Origin: Holophagales bacterium
Lineage (GTDB): Bacteria > Acidobacteriota > Thermoanaerobaculia > Multivoradales > Multivoraceae
Assembly: GCA_009837885.1 (NCBI GenBank)
Contig: VXSP01000032.1
Span: 1 to 64,000, forward strand
Reading direction: 5' to 3'
DNA length: 64,000 nt
Part shown: positions 40,960 through 49,886 of the stretch, piece after piece
Position numbering within the stretch: position 1 is the first letter of the stretch
How the letters are laid out: the number at the start of each line of letters is the position of its first letter
The notes under the pieces: model-generated
Databases searched by the model: none
Told to the model about the DNA's origin: nothing
Seen by the model: only the letters and a program-made list of their open reading frames with translations
Made by a program: the position numbers and the translations under genes

Positions 40960-41715
40960 ATGCTGAGGGTGAGTGACCTTCACGCGAAGGTCGAAGAACA
41001 GGAAATCCTGAAGGGTGTGGATCTCGAGGTGAACGCCGGCGAGGTCCACGCGGTGATGGGGCCGAACGGCTCGGGCAAGAGCACACTGGCCCAGGTGCTC
41101 GCGGGCCGGGAGGACTACGACGTCACGGCCGGTTCGCTGGAACTGGATGGCGACGACTTGCAGGAAATGGCCCCTGAAGAGCGGGCCCATGCCGGCCTCT
41201 TCCTCGCCTTCCAGTACCCGGTCGAGATCCCGGGCGTCGGCAACAGCTACTTCCTCAAGGCCGCGCTCAACGCGATCCGGAAGGCCAGGGGCGAGGACGA
41301 ACTCGACGCCATGGACTTTCTTCAGTTGCTGCGCAAGCGCGCGGAACTGGTCGACGTGGACGAGGCGCTGTTGCGGCGTCCCGTCAACGAGGGCTTCTCG
41401 GGCGGCGAGAAGAAGCGGAACGAGATCCTCCAGATGGCGGTGCTCGAACCCCGGCTGGCCGTCCTCGACGAGACGGACTCCGGGCTGGACATCGACGCGC
41501 TGAAGACGGTGGCGGCCGGGGTCAACGCGCTGAGGAGCGAGGACCGGGCATTCGTCGTCATCACCCACTACCAGCGACTGCTGAACTACATCGTGCCCGA
41601 CCACGTTCACGTGCTCCTGGATGGGCGGATCGTCCGCTCCGGCGGCAGCGAGCTGGCGCTCGAGCTCGAGGAGAAGGGCTACACCGGCCTGACCAACGGT
41701 TCGTCCGGAGTCTGA
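40960..41715 (+). CDS. sufC: Fe-S cluster assembly ATPase SufC
   Basis: ABC-type ATPase of the SufBCD complex, soluble. The ATG at 40960 gives 251 residues. Walker A GPNGSGKST, signature FSGGEKKRNEILQMA, Walker B LAVLDETDSGLDIDAL, H-loop VVITHYQRLL. The FQYPVEIPG Q-loop is typical of SufC. A 69-base gap separates it from sufB; an in-frame start at 40909 would give an unusual extension. Confidence 0.97.
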   Translation: MLRVSDLHAKVEEQEILKGVDLEVNAGEVHAVMGPNGSGKSTLAQVLAGREDYDVTAGSLELDGDDLQEMAPEERAHAGLFLAFQYPVEIPGVGNSYFLKAALNAIRKARGEDELDAMDFLQLLRKRAELVDVDEALLRRPVNEGFSGGEKKRNEILQMAVLEPRLAVLDETDSGLDIDALKTVAAGVNALRSEDRAFVVITHYQRLLNYIVPDHVHVLLDGRIVRSGGSELALELEEKGYTGLTNGSSGV

Positions 41716-41719
41716 ACCC

Positions 41720-43081
41720 GTGACCGTCGTCAGCGGCCGCTCCACCGCGCCATACCTCGATCTCTACGCTCGCCGCAGCGGCGAGCCGGAGGTTCTGCGT
41801 GCGCGGCGTCAGGAGGCGATCGAGCGCTTCGAGGCCGCCGGCTTCCCGACCGCCCGCAACGAGGAGTGGCGGCAGACGAACCTCGGTTCGCTGCTGCGCG
41901 CGGCGCCGGCAGCCGCTTCGCGGCGCCCGCTCCAGGGCGGCGAGGCCGCCCGCTTTCTCTATCCGGACTGTCCCCGGATGGTGTTCGTGAACGGCCGCTA
42001 TGTGCCGGAGGTCTCGTCGCCGCCGAGGCAGGTCACCGCGGTGGCCCTGGCGGAACTCGACGCCGGCGGCGACACGGAACCGGTCCTGGAGCATCTCGGC
42101 GCCCACGCCTCCGGCCGCGCCTCGTGCAGCGCCGACGCGGGCGTGCATCCGTTCGCGGCCCTCAACACCGGGCTCTTCCAGGACGGCGCGGCGATCGTGA
42201 TTCCGGATGGAGCCGTCGTCGAGCAGCCGTTGCAGGTGCTCTGGCTCAACGCTCCCGCGGCGCGCACCGCGGACTCGGGCGGCGAAACGCCCGCCGTCGA
42301 GGTCAGCTTTCCGCGATTGCTGGTCATCGCCGGCGAGAACAGCCAGGCTTCGGTGATCGAGACCTTCGCCGCTGTCAACCCGAGAGCCGGCGGCTACTTC
42401 GTCTGTCCGGTGTCGGAGTTCGTCTGCGGCGCGGGCTCCGTACTCCACCACACCCGGCTCCAGGCGGACGCGACCGACGCGTTCCACCTGGGCTTCCAGT
42501 ACGCGCGGCTCGAGCGCTCCGCGTCTTTCGACTCATCGTCCCTCGCCTTTGGGGGCGGCCTGGTCAGGAACGACACGGTGGGGCTGCTGGACGGCGAGGG
42601 CGCCCACTGCACGCTCGACGGCCTCTACGTCGTCGCCGGCTCCCAGTTCGTCGACAACCACATGCGGGTCGAGCACCGTCAGCCGCACACGACCAGCCAC
42701 CAGCTCTACAAGGGCGTCCTCGACGGCCGCGCGCGCTCGGTGTTCAACGGCCGGATCTACGTGCATCAGGCGGCGCAGAAGACGGACGCCAAGCAGACCA
42801 ACCGCAACCTGCTCCTGTCGAAGTCGGCGCTCGCCAACAGTAATCCGCAGCTCGAGATCTTCGCCGACGACGTGCGCTGCACGCACGGTTCGACGATCGG
42901 CCGTCTCGACGACGAAGCGCTCTTCTACCTCCGCTCCCGCGGCATCGGCCGCGAACAGGCCCACGCGATGCTGGTCTACGCCTTCGCCCGGGAGCTGGTC
43001 GAGAAGGCGTCCCATGAGCCGCTCCGGCAGGACCTGGAGGGTCGCTTGCTCGCGAGCCTGAACGGCGGCGGAACGCGGTAG
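41720..43081 (+). CDS. sufD: Fe-S cluster assembly protein SufD
   Basis: Partner of SufB in the SufBC2D complex. A GTG at 41720, four bases after sufC, gives 453 residues. N-terminal RNEEWRQTNLGSLL, then the beta-helix core with GLLDGEGAHCTLDGLYVV and HMRVEHRQPHTTSHQLYKGV. The C-terminal LLLSKSALANSNPQLEIFAD and RCTHGSTIGRLDDEALFYLR are the usual SufD end. Confidence 0.96.
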   Translation: MTVVSGRSTAPYLDLYARRSGEPEVLRARRQEAIERFEAAGFPTARNEEWRQTNLGSLLRAAPAAASRRPLQGGEAARFLYPDCPRMVFVNGRYVPEVSSPPRQVTAVALAELDAGGDTEPVLEHLGAHASGRASCSADAGVHPFAALNTGLFQDGAAIVIPDGAVVEQPLQVLWLNAPAARTADSGGETPAVEVSFPRLLVIAGENSQASVIETFAAVNPRAGGYFVCPVSEFVCGAGSVLHHTRLQADATDAFHLGFQYARLERSASFDSSSLAFGGGLVRNDTVGLLDGEGAHCTLDGLYVVAGSQFVDNHMRVEHRQPHTTSHQLYKGVLDGRARSVFNGRIYVHQAAQKTDAKQTNRNLLLSKSALANSNPQLEIFADDVRCTHGSTIGRLDDEALFYLRSRGIGREQAHAMLVYAFARELVEKASHEPLRQDLEGRLLASLNGGGTR

Positions 43082-43085
43082 GCAG

Positions 43086-44369
43086 ATGACGGCTCCGGCG
43101 CCCTTGGCAGACGGGGAGCGGCCACCGGCGGCCGGTGCTCTCGATGTCGAGCGGCTGCGCGCCTCGTTTCCGATCCTCGCCCGGGAGGTTCACGGCCACC
43201 GGCTGGTCTACCTCGACAACGCCGCCAGCGCGCAGCGGCCGGAGGTCGTGATCGACGCGGTCAACGACTGCTACCGCACCTACTACGCCAACGCCCACCG
43301 CGGCGTCCACGCGCTGTCCGAGCTGTCGACCGACGCGTATGAGGCGGCGCGCGGCAAGGTAGCCCGCTTCATCGGCGCTCCGGACAGCCATGAGGTCGTC
43401 TTCACGCGTGGCACGACCGAGAGCCTGAACCTGGTTGCCCAGAGCTACGGCCGGCCGCTTCTTGCGCCCGGCGACGAAGTGCTGCTGACCGAGATGGAGC
43501 ACCACTCGAACATCGTCCCCTGGCAGCTCGTCTGCGAGCAGACCGGCGCCCGGGTGCGCGCCGCGCCGATCACCGACGACGGTGAACTCGATCTGGAGGC
43601 GTTCGCCGGCATGCTCAACGAGCGCACCCGGGTGGTCGCTGTGACCCACGTCTCGAATGCGCTCGGCACGGTCAACGACATCCCGGCCGTGGTCGAGCTG
43701 ACCCGTGCCCGCTCGGACGCGGCCGTGGTCGTCGACGGCGCGCAGGCGGTGCCGCACATGACTGTCGACGTCGCCGCGCTCGGCTGCGACTTCTACGCCT
43801 TCTCGGGCCACAAGATGTACGGCCCCGGCAGCATCGGCGTGCTCTGGGGCCGGCGCGAGCTGCTCGCGGCCATGCCTCCGTACCACGGCGGCGGTGCGAT
43901 GATCACGCGGGTCACCTTCGAGCGCAGCGAGTACGCGGCGCCGCCGCAGCGGTTCGAGGCGGGAACGCCTGCGATCGCGCCGGCGATCGGCCTGGGTGTC
44001 GCGGTCGAGTTCCTGGAGTCGGTCGGTCTGGATCGGATCGAGCGGCACGAGCAGGAACTGCTCTCCCATACTGTGGAAGTACTGGACGACCTCCCTTGGG
44101 TTAGGGTGCTGGGGCACGGCAAGGGCGCCGCGTCGCACCGCGCGGCCGTCGTTTCCCTGGAGATCGATGGCGCCCATCCCCACGATGTGGCAACGATTCT
44201 CGACGAGCAGGGGGTGGCGATCCGCGCCGGCCACCACTGCGCGCAACCGCTGATGGACCGGCTCGGCGTCCCGGCCACGGTGCGGGCCTCGTTCGGGCTG
44301 TACAACACCCACGAGGAAGTCGACCTGCTCGTCTCCGGCCTGCACGAAGTGCGGCGAATCTTCGGCTGA
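43086..44369 (+). CDS. sufS: Cysteine desulfurase SufS
   Basis: PLP enzyme that takes sulfur from cysteine as a persulfide. The 427 residues begin with a slightly long N-terminus (about 20 extra residues), then FPILAREVHGHRLVYLDNAA. The PLP lysine is in FYAFSGHKMYGPGSIGVLWG and the catalytic cysteine in IRAGHHCAQPLMDRLG. The short active-site loop is of the group II (SufS) type. It lies between sufD and sufU, the latter being its probable zinc-dependent sulfur acceptor. Confidence 0.97.
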   Translation: MTAPAPLADGERPPAAGALDVERLRASFPILAREVHGHRLVYLDNAASAQRPEVVIDAVNDCYRTYYANAHRGVHALSELSTDAYEAARGKVARFIGAPDSHEVVFTRGTTESLNLVAQSYGRPLLAPGDEVLLTEMEHHSNIVPWQLVCEQTGARVRAAPITDDGELDLEAFAGMLNERTRVVAVTHVSNALGTVNDIPAVVELTRARSDAAVVVDGAQAVPHMTVDVAALGCDFYAFSGHKMYGPGSIGVLWGRRELLAAMPPYHGGGAMITRVTFERSEYAAPPQRFEAGTPAIAPAIGLGVAVEFLESVGLDRIERHEQELLSHTVEVLDDLPWVRVLGHGKGAASHRAAVVSLEIDGAHPHDVATILDEQGVAIRAGHHCAQPLMDRLGVPATVRASFGLYNTHEEVDLLVSGLHEVRRIFG

Positions 44370-44398
44370 TGGGCGTAGGGTAGGTCCCACCGGCAGTC

Positions 44399-44851
44399 AT
44401 GTCTGATCTTCGCGATCTCTACCAGCAGGTCATCCTCGACCACTACCGCGCGCCCCGGAACTTCGGCGCCCTGGAGCCGGTGTGTGCCTCCGCCGAGGGG
44501 TACAACCCGCTCTGCGGCGATCAGGTGAAGGTCTACCTGCGCACTGACGGCGACGTTGTCGACGCCGTGACCTTCGAGGGTGTCGGCTGCGCGATCTCGA
44601 CCGCTTCGGCTTCCCTGATGACCGAGGCCGTCCGCGGGCTCGAACGGCCGCAGGCGGAGGCGCTGATCGCTTCTTTCCTGAAGTTGATGACCGGCGACGG
44701 CAACGGGGCGGCCGGCGTCGACCTCGGCAAGCTGGAGGTCCTGAGCGGCGTCAAGGACTACCCGGTGCGGATCAAATGCGCGACGCTGGCGTGGCACGCT
44801 CTCCGGGCGGCGCTCGAGGGTGGGGACTCGGAGACGGTGTCCACCGAGTAG
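44399..44851 (+). CDS. sufU: SufU zinc-dependent sulfurtransferase
   Basis: 150-residue IscU-fold protein that accepts persulfide sulfur from SufS. DLYQQVILDHYRAPRNFG is the family start. Zinc/active-site ligands are in CGDQVKVYL, GVGCAISTASASLM and IKCATLAWHAL. The ~18-residue insertion between the second and third cysteine segments (LKLMTGDGNGAAGVDLG) distinguishes SufU from IscU. It follows sufS by 29 bases. Confidence 0.95.
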   Translation: MSDLRDLYQQVILDHYRAPRNFGALEPVCASAEGYNPLCGDQVKVYLRTDGDVVDAVTFEGVGCAISTASASLMTEAVRGLERPQAEALIASFLKLMTGDGNGAAGVDLGKLEVLSGVKDYPVRIKCATLAWHALRAALEGGDSETVSTE

Positions 44852-44881
44852 GCTGTACCGTCGGACGGGAGGAAACGGACA

Positions 44882-45223
44882 ATGGACGACATCGCCGCGA
44901 GCGGAGTCCAGGTGGACACGGCAGCCCTCGAGGCCCGCATCGTTGAGGCGCTCAAGACGGTCTACGACCCGGAGATCCCGGTCGACATCTACGAGCTCGG
45001 CCTGATCTACGACGTGCGGATCGATGAGAAAGCACACGTCAAGCTGCAGATGACCCTGACCTCGCCGCACTGCCCGGTCGCCGAGTCGCTGCCCGGCGAC
45101 GTGGAGCGTACGGTTCGCGACGTCGAGGGCGTCGAAGACGCCGAAGTCGAGGTGGTCTGGGATCCGACGTGGAACCCGGCGATGATGAGCGAGGCCGCGA
45201 AACTGGAATTGGGGTTCTTCTGA
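44882..45223 (+). CDS. sufT: SufT-type MIP18/DUF59 protein
   Basis: 113-residue MIP18-family protein assisting Fe-S cluster maturation. VYDPEIPVDIYELGLIYDV and LTSPHCPVAESLPGDV hold the conserved Asp-Pro-Glu and the reactive cysteine. Last recognised suf gene; its stop overlaps an ATG of the next frame (TGATG at 45221-45225). Confidence 0.95.
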   Translation: MDDIAASGVQVDTAALEARIVEALKTVYDPEIPVDIYELGLIYDVRIDEKAHVKLQMTLTSPHCPVAESLPGDVERTVRDVEGVEDAEVEVVWDPTWNPAMMSEAAKLELGFF

Positions 45224-45229
45224 TGCAAA

Positions 45230-45270
45230 CACTGGGTGCGCCGGCGTCCCCGCCGGCATCCGTCGGAGGC
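45230..45270 (+). repeat. R2 double-hairpin mini-repeat, copy 3
   Basis: CACTGGGTG, hairpin 1 of GCCGGC (45240-45245) with GCCGGC (45252-45257), then CATCCG and a weaker second hairpin. It lies in frame between a coupled ATG (45223) and the probable true start (45277) of the next gene. Confidence 0.7.
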
Positions 45271-45276
45271 TCTTTG

Positions 45277-45798
45277 ATGCGACGTTCTTCCCCTGTGACT
45301 GCGTTTTCCACCTTGGTCCTGATCGTCGCCGCGACGGCCGCCCTTGCCGAACAGAAGGACCACGGCCTGCGCGGCGCGAAGCACCCGGAACCGGGCGTCC
45401 TCTTCGGCGGCCAGCCGACCGAGGACCAGCTCAAGGCGATGGCCGCCGACGGCCTGTCCTTCGTTCTGGACCTGCGCGCCGAAGGCGAGAACCGGGGCTT
45501 CGACGAGCCGGCCGCGCTGCAGAGCCTCGACGTTCCCTACCTGAACCTGCCGGTAGACGCGGAACGGCTGGCGCTGCCCGAGACCTTCGAGCGCTTCATC
45601 GAAGCGATGGACAAGGTGGACGGCCCGGTGCTCGTCCACTGCGCCTCGGGCAACCGGGTCGGCGCCCTGTACTACGCCTACCTGGTCGCCGGGAAGGGCG
45701 TGGACCGGGAAGAGGCCCGCACCCGCGCGAAGGAGAACGGACTGCGAAGCGCCGCGCTCGAGAAGGCGGTCGACCGCTATCTTGATTCAAGGCCCTGA
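45277..45798 (+). CDS. Secreted tyrosine-phosphatase-fold protein (DUF442-like)
   Basis: From the ATG at 45277 this is a 173-residue protein with a signal peptide (RRSSPVTAFSTLVLIVAATAALA). A small dual-specificity-phosphatase-like domain follows. The P-loop is VLVHCASGNRVGA (Cys-x5-Arg), and the fold start GVLFGGQPTEDQLKAMAADG is the DUF442/beta-lactamase-hydrolase-like pattern. An in-frame ATG at 45223 overlaps the sufT stop and would add 18 residues encoded by repeat R2. The substrate is unknown; the periplasmic location is from the signal peptide. Confidence 0.78.
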   Translation: MRRSSPVTAFSTLVLIVAATAALAEQKDHGLRGAKHPEPGVLFGGQPTEDQLKAMAADGLSFVLDLRAEGENRGFDEPAALQSLDVPYLNLPVDAERLALPETFERFIEAMDKVDGPVLVHCASGNRVGALYYAYLVAGKGVDREEARTRAKENGLRSAALEKAVDRYLDSRP

Positions 45799-45836
45799 GA
45801 ATCTCCGGTTCCTGACGGGCCGATATCGCCTCCGTC

Positions 45837-46466
45837 ATGTTCTGGAACCGGTTGCGGCGCGCCGAGGAAGACGAGATGGCTGAGACCCCGGCGGCTCTTT
45901 CGGGGTTCGGCGCCAGGTTGCGGAGGAACCTGCCGTTCTTCGCGATCGAACTCCTGGTCGTTTTCGTCGGCGTCTACCTGGCCTTCCTCCTCGGCAACCG
46001 GCAGGAGGCCGAGCGCGAACAGGAGGTCGCGCTGAAGTACCGCGAAGCTCTGACCTGCGACTTCGAGATGCTCGTGGCGTCCCTGCACGGCGAACTGGAG
46101 AAGCTGCGGCAGCACGTCGCCGTCGTCCAGCAGATCGAGGAGGGGCTTCAGCCGAACATTCCGCTGAACGAGTTCTACTACCTGCACGACAATCAGGTGC
46201 TCCCGCACCTGGAGGCGTATCCGCGGCTTGTCCGGGGGGCCGCGCGCGTGAACGCCGGGCTGCAGAACGTCCTGCGCGGGGACGCCCTTGTGAGCCTGCA
46301 CCTCGAGACGATGGGGATCGATTTGAGTGACCTCGTGGGCTTCGATGCCGACGACCCTGACACCCCCGATGCAGTGAAGGATGCCGTGGCGCGCGCGGTC
46401 GAACTCGCCCAATTCGACGTGGAGAACCCGTGCTCCCGTAGCTTTGCCAGCTTGCGGGAGCCCTAA
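45837..46466 (+). CDS. Single-span membrane protein of unknown function
   Basis: 209 residues. A basic N-terminus is followed by one membrane span ([19 protein letters not shown], about 36-54), then a soluble mostly helical domain ([20 protein letters not shown]). The span followed by a charged helix resembles small DUF6090-type proteins, but I do not recognise the family with confidence. It precedes transketolase by 88 bases on the same strand. No catalytic motif is visible. Confidence 0.65.
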   Translation: MFWNRLRRAEEDEMAETPAALSGFGARLRRNLPFFAIELLVVFVGVYLAFLLGNRQEAEREQEVALKYREALTCDFEMLVASLHGELEKLRQHVAVVQQIEEGLQPNIPLNEFYYLHDNQVLPHLEAYPRLVRGAARVNAGLQNVLRGDALVSLHLETMGIDLSDLVGFDADDPDTPDAVKDAVARAVELAQFDVENPCSRSFASLREP

Positions 46467-46554
46467 GCCGCGACGTGTATGCTTGGCGCCGCTTGACCGG
46501 CCCCTCGCCACGCCTTCGTCCGCCGCGCCCACGACCCACAGGAACCACGCGTCG

Positions 46555-48597
46555 ATGAGTCAGGTCGAGGCCGCCGGAACGCCCGAGACCGGTGGGCCTC
46601 CCCAGCGTCAGCCGCTGGACGTCGCGACGGACACGCTGCGCTTCCTCGCCGTCGACATGGTCGAGCGGGCGAACAGCGGCCATCCCGGCGCGCCGATGGG
46701 CCAGGCGGCGATGGCGGCGCTGCTGTGGACGAAGTACCTGCGCTTCGCGCCCAGGGATCCCCAGTGGCCGAACCGGGACCGCTTTGTCCTTTCCTGCGGC
46801 CACGCGTCGGCGCTGATCTACGGCCTGCTGCACCTGGCCGGCTACGACCTGAGTCTCGACGAGATCCGGAACTTCCGCCAGTACGGCTCCTTGACTCCGG
46901 GACACCCGGAGCACGGCCTGACGCCCGGCGTCGAGGTGACGACCGGCCCGCTCGGCCAGGGCATCTCGGCCGCCGTCGGCATGGCGATCGCCGAGCAGCT
47001 CCTGGCGGTGCGTTTCAACCGTCCGGGCCACGTTCTGTTCAACCACCGGACCTGGGTCCTGGCCAGCGACGGCGACCTGATGGAGGGCGTCGCCTCCGAG
47101 GCCTGCTCGATGGCCGGTCACCTGGGCCTCGGCAAGCTGAATGTGCTCTACGACGCGAACCGGATCACGATCGACGGCCCGACCGACCTCAGCTTCAGCG
47201 AGGACGTGCTCGGCCGCTACAAGGCGTACGGCTGGCACACGCTGTCGGTCGAGGACGGCAACGACATCGATGCTCTCGATGCGGCGTTCGATGCGGCGCT
47301 GGCGGAGACCGACCGCCCTAGCCTGATCCAGGTTCGTACCCACATTGGCTACGGCAGCCCGAACAAGCAGGACAGCGCCGCCTCCCACGGAGCGCCGCTG
47401 GGCGCGGACGAAGTTGTGGCGACCAAGGAAGCCCTTGGCTGGCCGCTCGAGCCCGAGTTCCTGGTTCCCGAGGCGGCCCGCGCGGCCTTTGCGCCGGCGG
47501 CCGACTTCGGGTCCGAGGCTGCCGCCGAGTGGCAGGGACTGCTCGGGTCCTACCGCGACGAGTACCCGGAGGCGGCGGCCGAGCTGGACCGCCGTCTGGC
47601 CGTCGGCCTGCCGGACGGCTGGCGCGATGCCCTCCCGCGTTTCGATCCCGACGCCGGCCCGATCGCCACGCGTTCCGCCTCCGGGGTCACGCTCAACGCG
47701 CTCAAGGACCTTGTGCCCGAGCTCGCTGGCGGCTCGGCCGACCTGACCGGCTCGAACAACACGCTGCTCGAAGGCGAGGGCGACTACGTCGCCGGTTCGC
47801 CGACGCGCCACTTCCGCTTCGGCGTGCGCGAGCACGCGATGGCCGCGGCGATGAACGGCCTGGCGCTCTCCGGGCTGTTCCGGCCCTACGGCGGCACCTT
47901 CCTCTGCTTCCTGGACTACCTCAAGCCGAGCCTGCGGCTGGCCGCGCTGATGGAGCTCCGCGCGATCTACGTCTTCACCCACGACTCCGTGTTCCTGGGC
48001 GAGGACGGTCCGACCCACCAGCCGATCGAGCACCTGGCCCACCTGCGCGCGGTGCCGGGCCTCGTCGTCGTCCGCCCGGCCGACGCGAACGAGACCGCCG
48101 CCGCCTGGGCGCTGGCCCTCGAGACGCCGGGCCCCTGCGCCCTGGTCCTCACGCGCCAGAAGCTCCCCGTGCTCGAAGCGACCGCCGACGGCGCGTTGGA
48201 GGGAGTAAGCCGCGGCGCCTATGTCGTCAGCGACTGCGCCGGCGAACCCGACCTGATCCTGATCGCCACCGGCTCCGAGGTGGCGCCAACGCTGGAGGCC
48301 GCGGCCGAACTCACCGCCGAAGGCCACGCCGCCCGCGTCGTCAGCATGCCGTCCTGGGAGGCCTTCGCCGCGCAGCCGCAGGAGGTCCGCGACCAGGTAC
48401 TGCCACCCGGCGTCCGCCGCCGGCTCGCCGTCGAAGCCGCCGCGACCCTGGGCTGGGAGCGCTGGACCGGCGCCGACGGCGATGTCCTCGGCCTCGACCG
48501 CTTCGGCGCCTCGGCGCCCTACGGTGACCTGGTGGAGAACCTCGGCATCAACGCCGCCGCGATCGCTGACCGCGCCCGGCGGCTTTTGGACGGCTAG
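46555..48597 (+). CDS. tkt: Transketolase
   Basis: Thiamine-diphosphate enzyme of the pentose phosphate pathway, moving two-carbon units. The ATG at 46555 gives 680 residues. N-terminal domain: [35 protein letters not shown], and ThDP motif [15 protein letters not shown]. The pyrimidine domain has [15 protein letters not shown] and [20 protein letters not shown]. The C-terminal domain starts [17 protein letters not shown]. Complete and of usual length. Confidence 0.97.
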   Translation: MSQVEAAGTPETGGPPQRQPLDVATDTLRFLAVDMVERANSGHPGAPMGQAAMAALLWTKYLRFAPRDPQWPNRDRFVLSCGHASALIYGLLHLAGYDLSLDEIRNFRQYGSLTPGHPEHGLTPGVEVTTGPLGQGISAAVGMAIAEQLLAVRFNRPGHVLFNHRTWVLASDGDLMEGVASEACSMAGHLGLGKLNVLYDANRITIDGPTDLSFSEDVLGRYKAYGWHTLSVEDGNDIDALDAAFDAALAETDRPSLIQVRTHIGYGSPNKQDSAASHGAPLGADEVVATKEALGWPLEPEFLVPEAARAAFAPAADFGSEAAAEWQGLLGSYRDEYPEAAAELDRRLAVGLPDGWRDALPRFDPDAGPIATRSASGVTLNALKDLVPELAGGSADLTGSNNTLLEGEGDYVAGSPTRHFRFGVREHAMAAAMNGLALSGLFRPYGGTFLCFLDYLKPSLRLAALMELRAIYVFTHDSVFLGEDGPTHQPIEHLAHLRAVPGLVVVRPADANETAAAWALALETPGPCALVLTRQKLPVLEATADGALEGVSRGAYVVSDCAGEPDLILIATGSEVAPTLEAAAELTAEGHAARVVSMPSWEAFAAQPQEVRDQVLPPGVRRRLAVEAAATLGWERWTGADGDVLGLDRFGASAPYGDLVENLGINAAAIADRARRLLDG

Positions 48598-48660
48598 CAA
48601 GGTCGCCGTCCTCCGGCCGGCGGCTGGTTCTCCGGGGCTGCGCCGCTTCGCGGCTCCTTC

Positions 48661-49818
48661 CTACGCGGGCAACGCCCCCGCGAACTCCTCGAACGGCAAC
48701 ACTTCCACGTCCTCGATCCGCTGCGGCCGGTCTCCCAGATAGACGACGATCCGACGCTTCAGGCGGTCGGTCCTCTGGGCCAGGGAGCGGAAGCCGCGAA
48801 GCGCGGAGCGGTCGGCGCGGCGACTCGCCTTGACTTCGATCCCCCAGACTTCGCGGCCTACTTCCAGCACGAAGTCGACCTCGGCGCCGTGGCGGGTTCG
48901 GTAGTGGTGGAGAGCCGCCTCCGGCCATAGCGTGCCGAGCCGGCGTTGCAGCTCGTAGGCCACGAGGTGCTCGAGCAGCAGGCCTCGCTCGTCGTCGAGC
49001 GGACGATCCAGCGGCCGGCGGAGCAGGGCGTTCCGTACGCCGAGGTCGAACAGGAAGAGCTTGCCGTGGCGGACCAGCGACGATCGGTCTGAGCCGCTCC
49101 AGGCGGGGACGCGGAAGGCGACCAAGGTGTCGTCGAGGACATCGACGTAGCGGCGGGCGGTCTCATATGGAATGCCGGCGTCCTTGCACAGGGAGTTCAT
49201 GTTGAGAATGCGGCCCGATGCGGCCGCGGCCAGATCGAGCAGGCGGGCAAAGCCACCGACGTCACGGACCAGGACCTCGGCCTGGATCTCGGCGCGCAGG
49301 TACGTGTCGACGTAGCTCCTCAGGTCGAGCGCGCGTGTCGCCTTGTCGGCCTCTGCGTAGATTCCGGGCAAGCTGCCGTGGGCGAGGACTCGCTCCAGAT
49401 TGAAGTCGGAGCCCAGTTCGGAGACGAGCAGCGGGTGCAGGTGGTGGACGTGGACGCGCCCCGGTAGTAGGTTGGCCTGTCCGCGGCGTAGCTTGCGGGC
49501 GCTCGATCCGGACAGGAGGAACCGGAAGCGTGGCGGCCTCTGGTCGAGCAGCACCTGGACGGCATCGAGTAGAGCCGGGACTCGCTGTACCTCGTCGAGG
49601 AACACCGTTGTCGTCTCCTCAGGCGCAGAGGCGAGTTCCCGAGAGAGGCGCTCGGGCCGGGCTACATAGTCGCGAAAAGCTCCCGGGTCGGCCAGGTTAA
49701 CGACCAGGTCCGGGTCAAGCGTCGCGAGCAGAGTCGACTTGCCGACCTGGCGCGGACCGAGAACGAGGGCGCTACGTCGCGATGACCGGAGGATCGGAGC
49801 CAGCAGTCGGTCGTACAC
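48661..49818 (-). CDS. AAA ATPase with DUF4143 domain
   Basis: 385 residues. The ATPase covers about 1-190: Walker A VLGPRQVGKSTLLA, Walker B TTVFLDEVQRVP, and FLLSGSSARKL as sensor region. The C-terminal DUF4143 nuclease-like fold (about 200-370) has HHYRTRHGAEVDFVLEVGRE and WGIEVKAS, which fit the PD-(D/E)xK pattern (D, then ExK). These proteins are often acquired singly and their role is unknown. It stands alone between convergent tkt and a PQQ gene on the same strand. Confidence 0.9.
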   Translation of the reverse strand: MYDRLLAPILRSSRRSALVLGPRQVGKSTLLATLDPDLVVNLADPGAFRDYVARPERLSRELASAPEETTTVFLDEVQRVPALLDAVQVLLDQRPPRFRFLLSGSSARKLRRGQANLLPGRVHVHHLHPLLVSELGSDFNLERVLAHGSLPGIYAEADKATRALDLRSYVDTYLRAEIQAEVLVRDVGGFARLLDLAAAASGRILNMNSLCKDAGIPYETARRYVDVLDDTLVAFRVPAWSGSDRSSLVRHGKLFLFDLGVRNALLRRPLDRPLDDERGLLLEHLVAYELQRRLGTLWPEAALHHYRTRHGAEVDFVLEVGREVWGIEVKASRRADRSALRGFRSLAQRTDRLKRRIVVYLGDRPQRIEDVEVLPFEEFAGALPA

Positions 49819-49886
49819 GCGGGTAAACTAGCCGCATTTTTCCCCGGCCGCAACAACTTTCTGCCGGGACCGACGATCCCGCCAGT

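Noticed and set aside
45835..48600. Very long open frame (over 900 codons) antisense to transketolase
   Set aside because: It mirrors the codon structure of tkt in a GC-rich genome and has no recognisable motifs. Similar shadows lie opposite suf (39283-41745), rpoD and acs.
48598..48660. Possible terminator after transketolase
   Set aside because: GC-rich partial dyads are present but no stem longer than about five bases stands out.
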